DNA of 64,000 nt from JAVVHH01 sp965199665 (GTDB lineage: Bacteria > Pseudomonadota > Alphaproteobacteria > Acetobacterales > Acetobacteraceae): the NCBI GenBank assembly GCA_965199665.1, contig OZ241208.1, positions 1,736,001-1,800,000 of the forward strand, written 5' to 3'. The translations under genes were made by a program, and so were the position numbers. Shown piece by piece: positions 61,058-64,000 of this stretch. The stretch's first letter is position 1, and the number at the start of each line of letters is the position of its first letter. Below the pieces are notes generated by a model. That model was not told the DNA's origin, ran no database searches, and saw only the letters and a program-made list of their open reading frames with translations.

Positions 61058-62217
61058 ACGTCGTCCTCACCGAGGCCGAACGCGCCCGCGTTCTCGCCAA
61101 ATCCGCGCTGTTCGATCCGCCCGATATCTGCCTGCCCGACGGCCGTCGCGAGCTGGTCGGCCTCACCCGCGAGGAACTGGTGGCCGAGTTGGCCGCGATC
61201 GGCGAGAAGCCGTTCCGCGCCAAGCAGCTCTGGCACTGGATCTACCACCAGGGCGCGACCGAGTTCGACCGGATGTCCACCATCGCCAAGCCGCTGCAGG
61301 CGCGCCTGGCCGAGCGCTTCGTCATCGGCCGGCCCGGCATCGCCACGGCGCAGGAAAGCACGGACGGCACCCGCAAATGGCTGTTCCGCTTCCGCGATGG
61401 GCAGGAGGCCGAGACGGTCTACATCCCCGACCGTCACGAGGATCGCGGTGCCGTCTGCATCAGCAGCCAGGTCGGCTGCACCCTCTCTTGCCGCTTCTGC
61501 CACACCGGCACGCAGAAACTCGTCCGTAACCTGGGCGCCGCCGAGATCGTCGGCCAGTTCATGGCCGCGCGCGACGCTTATGGCGAATGGCCGAGCCCGC
61601 AAGGCGAGACGCCCCGGCTGTTATCCACGATCGTGCTGATGGGCATGGGCGAGCCGCTCTACAATTTCGAGAATGTCTCCAAGGCGATGCGGATCGTCAT
61701 GGACGGCGAGGGAATCGGCCTGTCTCGCCGGCGCATCACGCTCAGCACCTCGGGCGTCGTTCCGTTGATGGACAAATGCGGCGAGGAGCTCGGCGTCGGG
61801 CTCGCCATCTCGCTGCACGCCGTCCGCGACGAACTGCGGGACGTCCTGGTGCCGCTCAACCGGAAATACCCGCTCGCCGAGCTGTTGGCGGCCTGCCGGC
61901 GCTACCCCGGAGCCAGCAACGCCCGTCGTATCACGTTCGAATACGTCATGCTCCGCGACGTCAACGACAGCGAGGCGGAGGCGCGCGAGCTGGTCCGCCT
62001 GATCGCGGGCATCCCCGCCAAGGTCAACCTGATCCCGTTCAACCCGTGGCCGGGCAGCGATTACGAGCCGAGCACCGGCAACCAGCTCGCCCGCTTCGCC
62101 CGCATCGTGCAGGACGCCGGCTTCGCCTCGCCCATCCGCCTGCCACGCGGGCGTGACATCCTGGCCGCCTGCGGCCAATTGCGCACCGAAAGCCGGCGCA
62201 CCAAATCAGTGGCATGA
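61054..62217 (+). CDS. rlmN: Dual-specificity RNA methyltransferase RlmN
   Basis: A 387-residue radical-SAM enzyme that methylates C2 of A2503 in 23S rRNA and A37 in some tRNAs. The iron-sulfur motif is GCTLSCRFCHTG (C142, C146, C149); LMGMGEPLYNF binds SAM, TLSTSGVVPLM and FNPWPGSDYEPS follow, and the C-terminal AACGQLR carries the methyl-accepting Cys. It overlaps the IalB-like gene and the next small gene by ATGA junctions. Confidence 0.96.
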   Translation: MNVVLTEAERARVLAKSALFDPPDICLPDGRRELVGLTREELVAELAAIGEKPFRAKQLWHWIYHQGATEFDRMSTIAKPLQARLAERFVIGRPGIATAQESTDGTRKWLFRFRDGQEAETVYIPDRHEDRGAVCISSQVGCTLSCRFCHTGTQKLVRNLGAAEIVGQFMAARDAYGEWPSPQGETPRLLSTIVLMGMGEPLYNFENVSKAMRIVMDGEGIGLSRRRITLSTSGVVPLMDKCGEELGVGLAISLHAVRDELRDVLVPLNRKYPLAELLAACRRYPGASNARRITFEYVMLRDVNDSEAEARELVRLIAGIPAKVNLIPFNPWPGSDYEPSTGNQLARFARIVQDAGFASPIRLPRGRDILAACGQLRTESRRTKSVA

Positions 62218-62366
62218 CCTCCGAGACCGATCCGCGTCCCACCCCGACGCCGCCCCAGCCTTCCAGCGCGCCCTCGCCGCTTCCGCCTGAAGTCGGCGGC
62301 CCCAAAGGGCCGGAGCCGACCCGCTACGGCGATTGGGAGAAGGCGGGGCGCTGCACCGACTTCTGA
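62214..62366 (+). CDS. DUF1674 / SDHAF4-like small protein
   Basis: A 50-residue protein (MTSETDPRPTPTPPQPSSAP at the start) with the diagnostic C-terminus EVGGPKGPEPTRYGDWEKAG then RCTDF. DUF1674 proteins include the eukaryotic succinate dehydrogenase assembly factor SDHAF4, which protects FAD-bound SdhA. ATG overlaps the rlmN stop. Its 3' end overlaps the convergent folD by 43 bp. The N-terminal half is Pro/Ser-rich and disordered. Confidence 0.9.
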   Translation: MTSETDPRPTPTPPQPSSAPSPLPPEVGGPKGPEPTRYGDWEKAGRCTDF

Positions 62367-63214
62367 GCGCCCGCACCTCGCCGCGCGATTGAGGCGTCGA
62401 CCGTGTTTTCCAAGAGGCAGGCGATCGTCATCGGTCCCACGCCGCCGGGCACTGGGGTGATGACCCCTGCCCGCTCGAGCGCTTCCGTGAATGCGACGTC
62501 GCCCACCAGCTTGCCATCGGCACCCCGGTTGATCCCGACGTCGATCACGACTGCGCCCGGCTTGATCCAGTCGCCGCGGACCATCTCCGCCCGTCCGACC
62601 GCGGCGACCAGGATGTCCGCCTCGCGGCATCGCGCCGGCAGATCAACCGTGCGGCTATGCGCCACCGTCACCGTCGCGTCTTCGTTGAGCAACAGCCCGG
62701 CGACCGGGCGCCCAACAATGGATGACCGCCCCAGCACGAGCGCCCGAGCGCCCCGGAGTGGCACCCCCGCGTGACGCAGCAATTCCATGATGCCGCGCGG
62801 GGTGCAGGGCGCCAGCGTGGCCGCACCCCCATGCAGCCGGCCCACGTTGAGCGGATGAAAGCCATCCACGTCTTTCGCCGGGTCGATGGCCTCGATGATG
62901 GCGCGTTGGTCGAGCGGCGCCGGCAGCGGAAACTGGACGAGGATCCCGTCCACCTCGTCGTCGCGATTGAGCTGATCGACTCGATCGAGCAACGACTCCT
63001 GCGACGTCGCCGCTGAGAGTCGGAAGGTGGTCGCGCGCAGCCCGGCGGATTGCGCCGCCCGGTCCTTGTTGCGGACGTAAACCGCACTGGCCGGGTCGTC
63101 GCCCACCAAAACGACGGCCAGATGCGGCTGGAAGCGGAGTGTCTCGACCCGGCGTGCCAACGCGGCACGCAGCGTTCCCGCCAGCGCGGTTCCGCTGATG
63201 ACGGCTGCCGTCAC
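62324..63214 (-). CDS. folD: Methylene-THF dehydrogenase/cyclohydrolase
   Basis: A 296-residue bifunctional enzyme that oxidises methylene-tetrahydrofolate and hydrolyses the methenyl form. Catalytic region: SAVYVRNKDRAAQSAG (Tyr46, Lys50), GILVQFPLPAPLDQ, CTPRGIMELLRHAG, LGRSSIVGRPVAGLLL (NADP motif) and TPVPGGVGPMTIACLLENTV. The C-terminal 18 residues beyond the core overlap the DUF1674 gene antisense. It lies 4 bp after yggT. Confidence 0.95.
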   Translation of the reverse strand: MTAAVISGTALAGTLRAALARRVETLRFQPHLAVVLVGDDPASAVYVRNKDRAAQSAGLRATTFRLSAATSQESLLDRVDQLNRDDEVDGILVQFPLPAPLDQRAIIEAIDPAKDVDGFHPLNVGRLHGGAATLAPCTPRGIMELLRHAGVPLRGARALVLGRSSIVGRPVAGLLLNEDATVTVAHSRTVDLPARCREADILVAAVGRAEMVRGDWIKPGAVVIDVGINRGADGKLVGDVAFTEALERAGVITPVPGGVGPMTIACLLENTVDASIARRGAGAQKSVQRPAFSQSP

Positions 63215-63218
63215 AGCG

Positions 63219-63539
63219 TCAGCCGAGGCTCCAGACGCCGGTGGCCAAGCCGCTGAAGATCGTCCTCACCAGCGGGACCGCGATGTACTGCAGCAGCAGG
63301 ATCGCAACGAGCGGGCTGAGATCGATGCCACCGAAATTGGGCAGGATGCGGCGGATCGGCCGCAACATCGGCTCCGTGACCCGATACAGGAAGTCGCCGA
63401 TCGACCAGACGATCCGGTTGCGTGTGTCCAGCACACCGAACGAGATCAGCGTCTGCACGACCGCCGACAGGATCAGCGCCCAAACCAGAAGGTTGATGAC
63501 GACCAGGAGGAGTTGATAGATGCCGGCGAGCAACGTCAC
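63219..63539 (-). CDS. YggT-family integral membrane protein
   Basis: A 106-residue protein with two hydrophobic helices (LLLVVINLLVWALILSAVV and LVAILLLQYIAVPLVRTIF) separated by FLYRVTEPMLRPIRRILPNF, the repeated YggT hallmark. The role is unclear; links to division and ion homeostasis are reported. In related genomes it is commonly followed by DUF167 and folD; here only 4 bp separate it from folD and DUF167 is absent. Confidence 0.93.
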   Translation of the reverse strand: MTLLAGIYQLLLVVINLLVWALILSAVVQTLISFGVLDTRNRIVWSIGDFLYRVTEPMLRPIRRILPNFGGIDLSPLVAILLLQYIAVPLVRTIFSGLATGVWSLG

Positions 63540-63667
63540 GAGGGTTTCCTTGGAGCGGCCGGACCCTACCGCGCACCTTGCCGAGCCGCAACCGAGCTCC
63601 TAACGCGGGACGACGTGGCGGCGATCGCACCGGCAAGTTGACGTCGGCGCCGCTGCGAGAACCGGGG

Positions 63668-63696
63668 TTGACTTGGCGGGTGCGCCTAAGCATTTT
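63668..63696 (+). promoter_or_regulatory. Candidate promoter of tRNA-Ala
   Basis: TTGACT (63668-63673) is a near-consensus -35; with a 17-bp spacer the -10 would be CATTTT (63691-63696), a weak match. The tRNA starts 16 bp past it. The -35 is the stronger evidence. Confidence 0.45.
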
Positions 63697-63712
63697 CCGG
63701 CTCTCGCATGGC

Positions 63713-63788
63713 GGGGCTGTAGCTCAGTTGGGAGAGCGCCTCGTTCGCAATGAGGAGGTCAGGGGTTCGATTCCCCTCAGCTCCACCA
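63713..63788 (+). tRNA. tRNA-Ala, anticodon CGC
   Basis: A 76-nt cloverleaf ending in encoded CCA. The acceptor stem GGGGCTG/CAGCTCC, the D-arm GCTCAGTTGGGAGAGC, an anticodon stem CCTCG/TGAGG closing the loop TTCGCAA (anticodon CGC, reading GCG), and the T-arm GGGGTTCGATTCCCC are all complete. Confidence 0.97.
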
Positions 63789-63818
63789 CGCCATGCGCTC
63801 CCGTATTCATACTCGATG

Positions 63819-64000
63819 TCACGGTGTCGGCTTCATCGTATAAAGCCCGATACCGTGCTGCAGCCCCCACTCCGCCGCCTGCTTCGTGCAGGGTTGGCCC
63901 ATGATCCAACGGGCGCCGCCGAGTTCCGGGAGGCTCGACACCTCCGACAGTTCCGGCGACCAGATCAGTTGCACGTAATCCAGGTCGAGCGCCGCGAAAT
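63819..64000 (-). CDS. C-terminus of a protein cut by the window edge
   Basis: The last 60 codons of a leftward gene, ending MKPTP before TGA. Visible residues include FAALDLDYVQLIWSPELSEV and WIMGQPCTKQAAEWGLQHGI. The 'DYVKLDWSPEL ... A..WG...GI.L' layout recalls the end of an EAL-type domain or a relative, but the assignment is a guess. It is convergent with the tRNA gene. Confidence 0.55.
   Translation of the reverse strand, partial: FAALDLDYVQLIWSPELSEVSSLPELGGARWIMGQPCTKQAAEWGLQHGIGLYTMKPTP

Noticed and set aside
63724..63909. Minus-strand frame across the tRNA encoding RGIEPLTSSLRTRRSPN
   Set aside because: This peptide is the well-known antisense translation of a tRNA gene; it overlaps tRNA-Ala and the end of the edge gene and is not coding.

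Overview
The window is very GC-rich (roughly 70% by eye) and densely packed with genes. Its gene orders point to an alphaproteobacterium, most likely a Rhodospirillales/Acetobacteraceae-type organism. The evidence is pdhA-pdhB-pdhC-lpd with a lipoyl domain fused to PdhB, lipA followed by a RatA/Coq10 gene, acpS-lepB-rnc-era-recO, rpoZ-rsh, tmk-holB-metG-tatD-MBL, an SDHAF4/DUF1674 micro-gene after rlmN, and pyruvate phosphate dikinase after glyS. This assignment is inferred from gene content; no rRNA gene is present to confirm it.

Layout. 1-2.3 kb: a leftward group of unusual genes, with a kinase-like protein (PI3/4-kinase-type motifs) between a helical protein and a truncated gene. 2.5-10.2 kb: two polytopic membrane proteins flanking glyS and ppdK. 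10.3-15.1 kb: an MBL-like protein, DUF1684, an alpha/beta hydrolase, a divergent hxlR/azoR pair, a 300-bp graveyard of gene fragments and an SDR gene. 15.2-20.5 kb: the pyruvate dehydrogenase operon. 20.4-29.5 kb: an accessory block inserted where lipA would normally follow lpdA. It starts with a strikingly AT-rich two-gene module (cytosolic protein plus four-helix membrane protein) that I suggest is a RexA/RexB-like abortive-infection system, followed by a frameshifted GNAT and its intact paralogue, an FkbM methyltransferase of foreign composition, small envelope proteins, a PEP-CTERM-like protein, a manganese catalase and a GlsB/YeaQ protein.

29.6-39.8 kb: lipA, ratA, threonine aldolase, an EF-hand protein, cinA/pncC, slt, dapA, smpB, a hydrolase, family-5 UDG, a NYN protein, folK and rpoZ. 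39.8-47.9 kb: rsh, acpS, lepB, rnc, era, recO, parC. 48-57.4 kb: an acyltransferase, a cell-wall set (mltB, rlpA, dac) and the tmk-holB-metG-tatD-MBL-VOC run with overlapping or abutting genes. 57.4-64 kb: a Gly/Tyr-rich lipoprotein, YdcF, a methyltransferase, a TrmH-type RNA methyltransferase, an IalB-like protein, rlmN, a DUF1674 gene, folD, yggT, tRNA-Ala(CGC) and a gene fragment at the edge.

How the genes work together. Most is core metabolism: PdhABC/Lpd needs lipoate made by LipA; Era, RNase III, RlmN and SmpB serve ribosome and RNA function; Rsh and RpoZ belong to the stringent response; DapA, Dac, MltB, Slt and RlpA act on peptidoglycan. A 19-bp palindrome shared by the hxlR/azoR promoter and the manganese catalase promoter suggests a small redox-stress regulon. 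The main novelty is the accessory block, whose left edge lies inside the 3' end of lpdA, where codon usage changes abruptly while the protein stays intact.
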